Source: a virus
IMG/VR virus record: IMGVR_UViG_3300034168_000273
Coordinates: 1-39,929 of that record
DNA: 39,929 nt
Strand: one strand, 5' to 3'
Below are positions 6,271-12,264 of this stretch, piece by piece; position 1 is the stretch's first letter, and each line of letters opens with the position of its first letter. The position numbers and the translations under genes are program-made. The notes below the pieces were generated by a model that was not told where the DNA came from, did not search any database, and saw only the letters and a program-made list of their open reading frames with translations.

Positions 6271-6660
6271 ATGTCAGAAAGAATCACAATCAACGGGGCT
6301 AGGCGATCACTCGCCCATTATGCCCGCACATTGGCAGGGCATGGCATCATGCCAGCAGACGAAGCGGGTCGGATGCGGATCGGCAGCCCATACGGGTTGA
6401 GCCTTTATGTGTTCACACACGATCTAGAAGGTTACGGAGTTACTCACAATGTGCCAGGCTTTTGCGGTTCTAGTAAAGCCCTCGGCACTTCACCCAAAGA
6501 GGCACAAGCCCTCATCATCCAAGCGCACAACACAGTCGGCGACCTTTACCGAGGAGCACCGTACAGCCACGATGCAGGGAACACGGCACACCAAGCAGTT
6601 ATGGAGCATTACGGACTCTGGGCTGCGTACGCCAAAATGTTCAAGGTGGAAATCAAGTGA
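6271..6660 (+). CDS. Early protein of unknown function
   Basis: This 129-residue protein starts MSERITINGARRSLAHYA. The ATG at 6271 is chosen because GGAAGGGG stands 7 bases before it; the frame continues upstream without a comparable site. The body contains MRIGSPYGLSLYVFTHDLEGYG, VPGFCGSSKALGTSPKEAQ and a C-terminal Trp/Tyr-rich helix (HYGLWAAYAKMFKVE). The SPKEAQALIIQAHNTVGDLY segment is an amphipathic helix. There are no membrane segments. The stop overlaps the next ATG (TGATG). I recognise no family; the context is the early takeover unit. Confidence 0.8.
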   Translation: MSERITINGARRSLAHYARTLAGHGIMPADEAGRMRIGSPYGLSLYVFTHDLEGYGVTHNVPGFCGSSKALGTSPKEAQALIIQAHNTVGDLYRGAPYSHDAGNTAHQAVMEHYGLWAAYAKMFKVEIK

Positions 6661-6926
6661 TGGGGCGCAATTATTCACCCAACCATCCTGCCGTGATGTC
6701 GGCAACGCACCGACCAGCGCAAGATCTGAACCGTCCGTATCGTTTACCGTTAACCGGTTTGGCAGTTGCCATGACTGGCGGGACGCTGGCGGTGTCCTTC
6801 CTGCCGAACGTCGCAATCTTTGGCTTCCCGTTTGGGTTCGTCTGGGCTGTGCCGTTCATCGCTGGGGCTTTGGTTTGTTGGAGCCGTTGCTTGGCTTTGC
6901 TGGATGAAGAAAAGAAAAGGGGCTAA
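6660..6926 (+). CDS. Small two-pass membrane protein
   Basis: This 88-residue protein has two hydrophobic segments, approximately LPLTGLAVAMTGGTLAVSFL and FGFPFGFVWAVPFIAGALVC, followed by a charged tail ending in EEKKRG. It starts at an ATG overlapping the previous stop (TGATG). An in-frame GTG three bases earlier is an alternative. Small membrane proteins in early phage units are sometimes superinfection-exclusion factors or holin-like; its position among early genes argues against a lysis role. The function is otherwise unknown. Confidence 0.75.
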   Translation: MGRNYSPNHPAVMSATHRPAQDLNRPYRLPLTGLAVAMTGGTLAVSFLPNVAIFGFPFGFVWAVPFIAGALVCWSRCLALLDEEKKRG

Positions 6927-6928
6927 CC

Positions 6929-7201
6929 ATGTCTGAAGATACACAACTACAAGCACCTGAACGGGTCACGGATCTTCTGGTGCAGGCATACCGCCTGCTA
7001 CTGGATGCCCAATCAATCGCCGACAGCTCAGACAGAGAAAATATCGGGGTTGCTCTGGACTCGTGTCGATGGATGATTGGCGACCTAATCGCCAGCATTT
7101 CAGCTGAACCTACAGCGGATAAATTGTTTCCACTTGCTCAACGTTGGGAACTAGATCCTAGCTCTGCGTTTTCTAATGCTTTAGACGGGGGCGCAGCATG
7201 A
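6929..7201 (+). CDS. Small helical early protein
   Basis: This 90-residue protein is predicted mainly helical (RVTDLLVQAYRLLLDAQSIAD and LDSCRWMIGDLIASISAE). It starts two bases after the stop of the membrane protein gene, with AAAAGGGG before its ATG. Its final bases overlap the next start. It has no Cys pair, membrane span or known motif. It probably acts as an adaptor or inhibitor by protein contact, but that is only a guess from size and position. Confidence 0.75.
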   Translation: MSEDTQLQAPERVTDLLVQAYRLLLDAQSIADSSDRENIGVALDSCRWMIGDLIASISAEPTADKLFPLAQRWELDPSSAFSNALDGGAA

Positions 7202-7392
7202 CCGTTTTAATGAAAATACAATGCGACAAATGCAAAAACATTTCGACCATTTCTCAATACGGAACGCCGACCGATGCACGAGTAGCAGAGTTTAAGAACG
7301 GCTGGTTTTTTGATCCAGACATGGGCGGTTTCGATCTCTGCCCTGCGTGTTGCGGAAGGAATCCGCAGTTTTGGGATACCGAACCTTTCTGA
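7198..7392 (+). CDS. Small zinc-ribbon protein
   Basis: This 64-residue protein has CDKC at residues 9-12 and CPACC at about 48-52, separated by roughly 35 residues. That is the classic spacing of a two-knuckle zinc ribbon. The linker contains an aromatic strand (GWFFDPDMGGFDL). It overlaps the preceding gene's stop (ATGA). It is the third Cys-x-x-Cys protein of this early unit, all on the plus strand. DNA, RNA or polymerase binding is plausible; no family name can be assigned. Confidence 0.8.
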   Translation: MTVLMKIQCDKCKNISTISQYGTPTDARVAEFKNGWFFDPDMGGFDLCPACCGRNPQFWDTEPF

Positions 7393-7634
7393 CCCGTTCA
7401 GCATTGGAACGACTGCGTTTGTTTCGTTCAGCACCGGAACGACAACAGTTTGTTGTTGCCTATGTTGTGAACGGTTCGCAGGTTAAGTGGCTCACATGGG
7501 ATAAGCGGAAAGTTTGGCGATGGGGAAAAACAAAACACTTGGCTGCACGATTCCCGACAGAATCACAGGCAGTGTTGGCAGCTGAAAGCACCTCTATGGT
7601 GTGGCAATATCAGTACCAAATACATCGCTACTAA
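7347..7634 (+). CDS. Last gene of the early unit, unknown function
   Basis: The frame supports up to 95 residues from a GTG at 7347, but this overlaps the previous gene by 46 bases. In-frame TTG codons near 7403 are alternative starts, so the N-terminus is uncertain. The C-terminal part is convincing: QQFVVAYVVNGSQVKWLTWDKRK, then a Trp/Lys-rich stretch and ARFPTESQAVLAAESTSM, looking like a small beta-rich domain plus helix. Near its start a 30-bp unit is imperfectly repeated, giving RSALERLRLF next to RSAPERQQFV. The terminator at 7653 follows 18 bases after the stop. Confidence 0.65.
   Translation: MLRKESAVLGYRTFLTRSALERLRLFRSAPERQQFVVAYVVNGSQVKWLTWDKRKVWRWGKTKHLAARFPTESQAVLAAESTSMVWQYQYQIHRY
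7395..7443 (+). repeat. 30-bp-period imperfect tandem repeat
   Basis: CGTTCAGCATTGGAACGAC at 7395-7413 recurs at 7425-7443 with two mismatches. The 30-bp period keeps the reading frame and yields two similar ten-residue units. The arms CGTTC and GAACG within each copy are also inverted repeats, so each copy is a partial palindrome and could be a protein-binding site as well as coding DNA. Confidence 0.6.
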
Positions 7635-7652
7635 TTTTGGTAGTATCAGTTT

Positions 7653-7694
7653 GGCTCCGGCTCGTGTCCCCCTTCTCACGAGTCGGAGCCTTTT
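7653..7694. terminator. Strong bidirectional intrinsic terminator
   Basis: GGCTCCG at 7653-7659 and CTCGTG at 7661-7666 pair with CACGAG at 7677-7682 and CGGAGCC at 7684-7690, giving 13 base pairs with one mismatch around a ten-base loop. TTTT follows on the plus side. It lies exactly between the convergent ends of the plus-strand early unit and the minus-strand unit ending with whiB, whose stop codon overlaps it. It should stop transcription from the plus side well and from the minus side less certainly. Confidence 0.85.
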
Positions 7695-7962
7695 ACCGTT
7701 TCCAGCTGATGCTGGTCGGCTGCCTAACGTGTTGATCTCTTTGCTTAGGGGTCATACCAGCCCAGAAACCATCTCGCCTACCTGTGGCAGCTTCGAATGG
7801 TAGGCAGAACTCCAGGCATTGTTTTATGACTGGGCAGCCAGAGCAGTAGTCTCGTGCCGGTTTCCAATAAAAATCCCGCACATCTCCGTTGGGTATTTCA
7901 GGGAAAAAGATAGACGATGGTGCGCCTTTACAGTTTGCTTTGTCATGCCACTCATCTTTCAT
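7693..7962 (-). CDS. whiB: WhiB-family iron-sulfur transcriptional regulator
   Basis: This 89-residue protein has the four conserved cysteines that hold a 4Fe-4S cluster (C11, C40, C43, C49, in the pattern C...CxxCxxxxxC) and the downstream GFWAGMT turn at residues 65-71. The opening (WHDKANCKG...FFPE) is typical of the family. WhiB-like proteins bind the primary sigma factor of actinobacteria and redirect or repress transcription. They are found only in Actinomycetota and their phages, which fixes the host phylum. Mycobacteriophage WhiB proteins are known to interfere with host WhiB function. This is the last gene of the minus-strand unit, overlapping the stop of the preceding small gene. 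Confidence 0.92.
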   Translation of the reverse strand: MKDEWHDKANCKGAPSSIFFPEIPNGDVRDFYWKPARDYCSGCPVIKQCLEFCLPFEAATGRRDGFWAGMTPKQRDQHVRQPTSISWKR

Positions 7963-8138
7963 TTTCTTTTAGTTCGTTTCTTTGGTGCGCTGCGTACCGC
8001 AGTTGTTTTGTTTTGGTGGCATACACAGGGGCAGGTGTCGTGTATGTCTTGGGTGTATTTTTTTAATGCTCGTTCTATGGTGCCACAGTGGGTGCAGAAC
8101 GGATCGGCACGGGTGAATTCCCACAGCTCATGCGTCAT
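7959..8138 (-). CDS. Small zinc-binding-type protein (59 aa)
   Basis: This frame encodes 59 residues, begins MTHELWEFTRADPFC, and contains CTHC at residues 15-18 and CPCVCH at 36-41. The tail is very basic (KKRTKRK). The Cys pairs at this spacing suggest a single zinc site. The start overlaps the stop of the methyltransferase distal frame by 11 bases. The TGA stop overlaps the whiB start by two bases. Coupling on both sides supports a real gene. A role as a DNA-binding partner of the methyltransferase or WhiB is possible but unproven. Confidence 0.75.
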   Translation of the reverse strand: MTHELWEFTRADPFCTHCGTIERALKKYTQDIHDTCPCVCHQNKTTAVRSAPKKRTKRK

Positions 8139-8769
8139 TCATTATTGCCATGAGATGTTGCCCTATCCATTGTGCTACTGGGCTGGCGACTCCGTTGCCA
8201 CACATTTTGTATCGGGTGGTGTCTGCGTTTTGTTTTCCGTCTGCACGGGGCAGGGTGTGGTTGTCTGCCCATCCCATGAGGCGTTCACATTCGACCGGTG
8301 TGAGTCTGCGTACTTGCATTGTTGATTCTTCTCCTTGTTCGGCGGCCACTGATTGTGCGCCTGTTTGGTCAAGGGTGTATGACGGGTCGCCTTCGTTACC
8401 AATGCCGAATCCGTTTTGTTTCTTTTCCATCTCTCGTCCGTCTTGGATGGGGATAGCAATGCAGTCGCCACTGTCTATCCCGATGCGTAATGCTCGGTAA
8501 ATGTCTTCTGTTACTGACTGGTTATACCCGTCAAAAGCTATGATCGGCACGTTATTTCCGCCTGTTCCCATTTTTGCTGACAAAGTATTTACCGTGTTCC
8601 CTTTTTGTATTCGTAATCCGTCACGATATGAGTTGTCAAACACAATCAGTAGGGTTGCTCGGCTGTCGCCTGTGTTGTCAAATGCGTTCAAGGTAGGACA
8701 CACCCCGCCATGAATCCATGTCTCGAAGTCTTGGTCATGCTGCGCTCGTCGGCGTTTGCTGTACCACAA
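8128..8769 (-). CDS. C5-cytosine DNA methyltransferase, distal part (target recognition and motifs IX-X)
   Basis: This 213-residue frame carries the C-terminal part of an m5C methyltransferase: motif IX (RRLTPVECERLMGW, residues 154-167) and motif X (CGNGVASPVAQWIG, 190-203). Before them is a variable region with repeated T-L/N-A units such as CPTLNAFDNTGD, NTLSAKMGTG and SYTLDQTG, which should form the target-recognition part. It lies in the +1 frame relative to the proximal gene and overlaps it by 35 bases. A TTG start at 8769 has GGAG about 8 bases upstream, so separate translation is possible. Either a single-base indel or programmed shift broke one gene, or the enzyme is natively two-part like M.AquI. 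Confidence 0.85.
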   Translation of the reverse strand: MWYSKRRRAQHDQDFETWIHGGVCPTLNAFDNTGDSRATLLIVFDNSYRDGLRIQKGNTVNTLSAKMGTGGNNVPIIAFDGYNQSVTEDIYRALRIGIDSGDCIAIPIQDGREMEKKQNGFGIGNEGDPSYTLDQTGAQSVAAEQGEESTMQVRRLTPVECERLMGWADNHTLPRADGKQNADTTRYKMCGNGVASPVAQWIGQHLMAIMNDA

Positions 8770-9607
8770 GTTTGTTCTCCATCACGTATTGATTCCCGAC
8801 ACCTTTATAATCTCTAGCTTGGAGTGACCCAACAATGTTTGGTTGCTGGATTACTACATGACCGTTGTTTGCATCTTGATTAACAACAGTTCCATGATGG
8901 TAAATGGATGCACTAATAGTATTGGCTATTGGTTGTCCAGATCCAAGTTCGCTACTATTTCCAATGCTTTCTGCAGCTTCGTTGGTAGCACTTTGCCTCG
9001 CCTGTTTGCCCTTCGCAGAATTCCCTCCGCTGCTTTCCCCGACAGTAAGTATTTTTTCGGGACTTCGGCTGGCGATTGCAGGATCAAAGCAAGAGAGGAC
9101 GAACACTCGTCTACGCCTTTGGGGGACTCCGAAGTATTGTGCATCCAGCATGGACCACTCCGAGAAACACGCCCCTGCTTCATCCATTTCGTAGAGGACT
9201 TCCCCGAAGTCGGCACCATTATTGGAAGATAAGGCTCCTGCGACGTTCTCCCAAATAGACCAGGTTGGATATTTTCCATTAGATAACTCTCTTAATTCTT
9301 TGATGATTCGGATTCCTTGGTGAAACAAACCTGACCGTTCTCCGGTTAGACCTGCTCGTTTGCCTGCGACTGACAGGTCTTGGCATGGTGATCCCCATGC
9401 GACTACATCTACACCGTCACAGTGGTCAAGTATGTATTGACCTGTGAGTGTGGAGACATCATCCCATTTGGGAACCAGCGGCCAGTGGTGGTCTAGGGTT
9501 TGGCGACAGTTTTTGTCTAGTTCGCATTGGAATACTGTTGTCATTCCTGCTGCTTCTAGCCCCATGTCGAATCCCCCTACGCCACTAAATAGTGACAGGA
9601 CACGCAT
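8735..9607 (-). CDS. C5-cytosine DNA methyltransferase, proximal catalytic part (motifs I-VIII)
   Basis: This 290-residue frame methylates cytosine at C5 using SAM. Motif I, LFSGVGGFDMG, is at residues 6-16. Motif IV, GSPCQ with nucleophile C75, is at 72-76. Motif VI, ENV, is at 120-122 and motif VIII, QRRRRVF, at 163-169. Beyond that is the start of a recognition region with repeated units (NTISASIYHHG, GSLQARDYKG). It ends TPTSAA before TGA without motifs IX and X, which are in the overlapping next frame. The ATG overlaps the ssb stop. Phage methyltransferases of this sort usually protect phage DNA against host restriction. No cognate endonuclease is adjacent, although PD-(D/E)XK and HNH genes are upstream in the same unit. 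Confidence 0.92.
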   Translation of the reverse strand: MRVLSLFSGVGGFDMGLEAAGMTTVFQCELDKNCRQTLDHHWPLVPKWDDVSTLTGQYILDHCDGVDVVAWGSPCQDLSVAGKRAGLTGERSGLFHQGIRIIKELRELSNGKYPTWSIWENVAGALSSNNGADFGEVLYEMDEAGACFSEWSMLDAQYFGVPQRRRRVFVLSCFDPAIASRSPEKILTVGESSGGNSAKGKQARQSATNEAAESIGNSSELGSGQPIANTISASIYHHGTVVNQDANNGHVVIQQPNIVGSLQARDYKGVGNQYVMENKLVVQQTPTSAA

Positions 9608-10014
9608 TAGAAGAAGTCGTCAGCTGCGGGTACTGGTGTTGCTGATGGGAATACTTTGCCCACTTGTGCCATTACATTTTCTGTTTGGTCTTTGATCCAA
9701 GTGTTCCAACGCAGTGATACACCAATTTCGTCAGCGATAATCTTGATTGACTTGCCTTTGGTGCCGTCTTTTTTGGTGAATTCTTCTTGCTCTAGGCGAC
9801 CTGTAACGATTACGGTTTCACCTTTAGCGCAGGTGGCTGCGAAGTTTTCAGCGAGCGAGCCGAACGCTGTGACGTTGTGCCATGTTGTTTTCTTCTTGTC
9901 GTCTTTGCCGTAGGTATCTGCGACTGTAAAGGTGGCGATAGCCATTTGACTGCCGGTGTATTTAAGTTCGGGTTCTTGTCCGAGCTTTCCGTGGATTGTG
10001 ATGTGGTTACTCAT
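9607..10014 (-). CDS. ssb: Single-stranded DNA-binding protein
   Basis: This 135-residue protein has the OB-fold pattern of bacterial SSB: ITIHGKLGQEPELKYTGSQMAIATFTVA at the start, then TTWHNVTAFGSLAENFA and KGETVIVTGRLEQEEF, with the KDGTKGKSIKIIADEIG strand after it. The short C-terminal tail ends ADDFF, the acidic tip that recruits partners such as exonucleases and recombination proteins. GAAGGGG precedes the ATG at good spacing. It is transcribed with the methyltransferase and probably from the promoter-like repeat near 10173-10205. With the YqaJ/annealase pair it makes a recombination toolkit. Confidence 0.95.
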   Translation of the reverse strand: MSNHITIHGKLGQEPELKYTGSQMAIATFTVADTYGKDDKKKTTWHNVTAFGSLAENFAATCAKGETVIVTGRLEQEEFTKKDGTKGKSIKIIADEIGVSLRWNTWIKDQTENVMAQVGKVFPSATPVPAADDFF

Positions 10015-10276
10015 TAGTTACCCCTTCCGAGGGTTGTAGTGGTTTGGGTTGGTTCGCAGCCTTTAGACAACGGTGTTGTGGTGGGGTTGAGAGGGTGATG
10101 TAGGTCGTCACGGATACTTTGCATCGTGGACAGTGCCAGTGTTGTTTCAGCGAGATGCCCTTCATTCCGTTCATGTTATAGGTGGGGTGTGTCAATGTCA
10201 AGAAGTTTTCTTGCTTTTCTGCAAGCTCTACATTCACGAGATCCGTTGGGTTTGTGGTAGGTGTTCGGTTCGTCAT
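10007..10276 (-). CDS. Small protein with a Cys pair, overlapping the HNH gene
   Basis: The C-terminal half contains HCPRCKVSV and, 15 residues on, PQHRC, a possible zinc site. The start is uncertain. The ATG at 10276 (89 residues) has AGGGG 8 bases upstream, but its first 100 bases overlap the HNH coding region in another frame. An ATG at 10173 would give about 55 residues and lie at the -10 box of the promoter-like repeat. The stop overlaps the ssb start, so it is coupled to ssb. Function unknown; the zinc motif next to SSB suggests a DNA-related accessory. Confidence 0.65.
   Translation of the reverse strand: MTNRTPTTNPTDLVNVELAEKQENFLTLTHPTYNMNGMKGISLKQHWHCPRCKVSVTTYITLSTPPQHRCLKAANQPKPLQPSEGVTNE
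10173..10205 (-). promoter_or_regulatory. Promoter-like repeat, copy A (upstream of ssb)
   Basis: On the minus strand this reads CTTC, tandem TTGACATTGACA, CACCCC, then TATAACAT. The first TTGACA (complement 10196-10201) and TAACAT (complement 10173-10178) are 17 bases apart, an ideal sigma-70-type spacing. A 22-base segment (10184-10205) is identical to 14566-14587. The element overlaps the last codons of the HNH gene and would drive the ssb-methyltransferase-whiB block. Conservation at two sites in different reading frames argues that the DNA, not the peptide, is selected. Confidence 0.65.
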
Positions 10277-10607
10277 ATTCGTGTCCCCTGGGGCAGTGTG
10301 TTTTGTTGGCATAGAAATGTCTGCCTCTGTCCACTACGTCTTTCATGTTTTCTGTTTGGGTTCCACCTTCTAGGTGGTGGGGGTTGACGCAGATTCGATT
10401 GTCGCATTTGTGTCTGACGACTGGTGGGTAGTAGTAGTTAGCTAGGAAGAATGAGAACCGGTGGGCTGATCTGTGTTTGCCTTGGGCGTATAACTGTCCG
10501 TAGCTGTCACCACGTAGGGATCCTTGCCATTCCCAACAGTCTTCGGGGGTCAGGATGTTTACTCGTTTCCAAAATCGTTGACTGGTTTTGTATGTCACAA
10601 TGTCCAC
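10176..10607 (-). CDS. HNH endonuclease with C-terminal Cys/His motif
   Basis: This 143-residue protein matches the HNH_3 layout: CWEWQGSL...SYGQLYA, AHRFSFFLANYY, then VVRHKCDNRICVNPHHLEGGTQTENMKD and DRGRH. RHKCDN and NPHHLEGG hold the metal and catalytic His/Asn residues. A second half, CPRGHEYDEPNTY...CRACRKARK, is a zinc-knuckle DNA-binding segment common in freestanding phage HNH homing endonucleases. GTG at 10607 is preceded by AAGGGGG at 5 bases. It interrupts the run between the transglycosylase and ssb genes and overlaps the next gene, suggesting a late, mobile insertion. It could cut phage or host DNA, but no target is visible. Confidence 0.88.
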   Translation of the reverse strand: MDIVTYKTSQRFWKRVNILTPEDCWEWQGSLRGDSYGQLYAQGKHRSAHRFSFFLANYYYPPVVRHKCDNRICVNPHHLEGGTQTENMKDVVDRGRHFYANKTHCPRGHEYDEPNTYHKPNGSRECRACRKARKLLDIDTPHL

Positions 10608-10634
10608 AGGTTCCCCCTTGTCCTGTGTAAAACA

Positions 10635-11084
10635 TTAGCAGTATCTTTTCCAGCGTTGTACTAAGGGGTGTTTTGATTTGCAAATCATCTGTTGTAGACC
10701 CATGCAATTTTGGTATTTGATTACAGCCCAGCCATATGGACCTACGGGGTAAACGAATTCGCCGGATTTTCTGGTGTGACCACGGAAAGCAATGCGATCT
10801 ACGACTATTGCTTGTTCTCTTGGGGTGTAGCGGTCAGCTTTGGAGGTCTCTGACCAGCGTCGCCAGGTTCCTTTGGCTATTCCGTAGCCGGAGGTGTAGT
10901 TGAGGCTGCTTTTGTGCCAGCGAAAGTTTGTTTCGCATTGCGCCAGGTTCAAATAGAATTTCCAGGGCATGATGAGGGGCTTTGGTTCCATAGGGGGCTT
11001 AGATGCGCTTACAGGGGCTTCTGAGAGGACTACAGAGGGGATGGATAGGGACAGGATAATGGTGATGAGGATGCGTGTACGCAT
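10635..11084 (-). CDS. Secreted Rpf/lytic-transglycosylase-like cell-wall enzyme
   Basis: This 149-residue protein has a Sec signal peptide (basic MRTR, then ILITIILSLSIPSVVL, with a possible cleavage site near residues 21-27). The rest resembles the resuscitation-promoting-factor/transglycosylase fold: LNLAQCETNFRW with likely catalytic E51, SGYGIAKGTWRRW for the substrate cleft, and YTPREQAIVVDRIAF for the C-terminal helix. It would cleave glycan strands of peptidoglycan outside the membrane. A strong AAAGGAGAACC site precedes the ATG. It lies among DNA-metabolism genes, about 4.3 kb from the lysis cassette, and an exported enzyme needs no holin. Possible roles: wall loosening, exclusion of other phages, or a second lysin. 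Confidence 0.78.
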   Translation of the reverse strand: MRTRILITIILSLSIPSVVLSEAPVSASKPPMEPKPLIMPWKFYLNLAQCETNFRWHKSSLNYTSGYGIAKGTWRRWSETSKADRYTPREQAIVVDRIAFRGHTRKSGEFVYPVGPYGWAVIKYQNCMGLQQMICKSKHPLVQRWKRYC

Positions 11085-11177
11085 GGTTCTCCTTTGTTCG
11101 TGGAATGGGTCATTTAGGTGTCATAGTTCTCCCAACTAGGTACTGTTAAACGGATTGTAATATCTTAGCAGTCAGAA

Positions 11178-11621
11178 TTAAAAACCAACCAGTGAACGGA
11201 TTACACAATCCATAGCTCTCACTTCAATGAAGTCTTCCATCTCGGTGTACTTAGTTTTCTTAGACACAACCGGTGCAGCTTGCAAGGTTGGGGCATCAAC
11301 AATCAACACAATCGTTCTCGCATGATTCAACATGGTAAAGAAATGATTGACCGCTATAAACTTTTTCTTGCGGGCAGAGAAATGAACTGTGCTGAACGGG
11401 AACACATCAGTGTCCCAGTTGTGTTTCACTTCAACTTCAAAAGCGTATTCTGTTCCGCCACGTGTAGCCAGCACATCGATGCCGTAATCATCAGGGTTGA
11501 CCCAAGCTAGGAACCCTTGATCCATAAGCCATTCAATGATTTGGTGTTTAGCGTTGTCGTCTGCGTTGTAGATGACTTGGCTGAATGGTTTACCTGCCAT
11601 ATTTTTCGCCAAGTAATGCAC
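11178..11621 (-). CDS. PD-(D/E)XK nuclease-like protein
   Basis: This protein of up to 147 residues has the restriction-endonuclease fold signature DYGIDVLA (D49) followed, after a turn, by FEVEVK (E62, E64, K66). An upstream helix carries QIIEWL (E30). These are the metal-binding and catalytic positions of PD-(D/E)XK enzymes. An ATG at 11600, which overlaps the stop of the 27-residue gene, is an alternative start giving 140 residues. The rest of the protein has Phe/Val-rich strands and helices. It could be a restriction-like, repair or Holliday-junction nuclease. No methyltransferase is adjacent; the split one lies about 1.6 kb downstream in the same unit. Confidence 0.72.
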   Translation of the reverse strand: MHYLAKNMAGKPFSQVIYNADDNAKHQIIEWLMDQGFLAWVNPDDYGIDVLATRGGTEYAFEVEVKHNWDTDVFPFSTVHFSARKKKFIAVNHFFTMLNHARTIVLIVDAPTLQAAPVVSKKTKYTEMEDFIEVRAMDCVIRSLVGF

Positions 11622-11673
11622 CGCAGGTAAATACTGCTGTGACCATGATTACGATTACAAAAAAATCAACCAT
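11590..11673 (-). CDS. Single-pass membrane micropeptide (27 aa)
   Basis: A 27-residue frame starts at an ATG overlapping the last codons of the upstream 87-residue gene and reads MVDFFVIVIMVTAVF, then a short CGALLG segment and EKYGR. About 20 residues are hydrophobic, enough for one membrane span with a charged C-terminal end. Its stop lies inside the start region of the PD-(D/E)XK gene. The overlap on both sides and the clear span suggest a true small gene. Possible roles are modulation of a membrane complex or translational coupling. Its size makes the call uncertain. Confidence 0.5.
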   Translation of the reverse strand: MVDFFVIVIMVTAVFTCGALLGEKYGR

Positions 11674-11929
11674 TGTTAATTGCTTTCATGTATGCGTCAT
11701 AGCCGCAGTCACATTGCTCAGTTCTTGGTTGAACCAATCGCCTGTTATTTTCAATGGATCTAGGGTCTGCCGGACAACCGCCCTCGTGGAAAGGATGGAA
11801 CAACATCTCTGCTATTCGTTTCCATTCGTCACGCTCGGCTTGTACTTTGGCGAAGTCTTGCTCTGCGAACTGGATACCTTTTTCTTGGATCCATTCGTAC
11901 GCATCGTCTTGGTGTATGTATTCACTCAT
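11666..11929 (-). CDS. Small acidic protein of unknown function
   Basis: This 87-residue soluble protein has an acidic helical N-terminus (SEYIHQDDAYEWIQEKG, QDFAKVQAERDEWKRIAEML). The C-terminal part has FHEGGCPADPRSI and CDCGYDAYM, with three Cys that could bind a metal. It starts at the last base of the upstream resolvase-like gene's stop. No family was recognised. The neighbours are nucleases, so a nucleic-acid-associated role is a guess from context. Confidence 0.75.
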   Translation of the reverse strand: MSEYIHQDDAYEWIQEKGIQFAEQDFAKVQAERDEWKRIAEMLFHPFHEGGCPADPRSIENNRRLVQPRTEQCDCGYDAYMKAINNG

Positions 11930-12264
11930 CAGTAGCCTGCTTCCTTCAACAAGTCAGCAAAGACACGGGCAGGCATCACTGCATACCAGTCGCCAACATC
12001 CATCGTGCCACGCTTCTTAGCAATGACAGCACCCATAGTTACTTCGGCGTTAGCCATCTCAACCTTCAATTCCTTCATCCATTCAGACAACGTAATTGTC
12101 TTATGGTCTTTAACTTCTATAACGACTGGCGCACCCATGTTGATGTCGCCCTTGTCAAGATTCCCTGACAACGCACGACGCTCTGTATAGATCCAGCCTT
12201 CACCTTTAAGCCATGTGACTACAGCGGTTTCAGCTGCGGTTCCTTTTTGTTTTGCTTTAGACAT
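11929..12264 (-). CDS. Holliday-junction-resolvase-like PD-(D/E)XK nuclease
   Basis: This 111-residue protein (ATG at 12264) begins MSKAKQKGTAAETAVVTWLK, the basic KGxxAE helix of small resolvases, with E12. Then comes NLDKGDI (D40) and VVIEVKDHK (E50, K52), the PD-(D/E)XK active site, followed by TITLSEWM. The order matches Hjc/phage resolvase-like nucleases that cut branched DNA before packaging. The start overlaps the previous stop in ATGTCTAA. An upstream in-frame start at 12285 is possible but would lengthen the overlap. With the exonuclease, annealase and SSB genes it completes a recombination set. Confidence 0.75.
   Translation of the reverse strand: MSKAKQKGTAAETAVVTWLKGEGWIYTERRALSGNLDKGDINMGAPVVIEVKDHKTITLSEWMKELKVEMANAEVTMGAVIAKKRGTMDVGDWYAVMPARVFADLLKEAGY

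Noticed and set aside
11093-11177. Promoter upstream of the transglycosylase gene
   Set aside because: A TTGGTT / TAAGAT pair at 15 bases can be drawn on the minus strand, but both spacing and hexamers are too weak to report.
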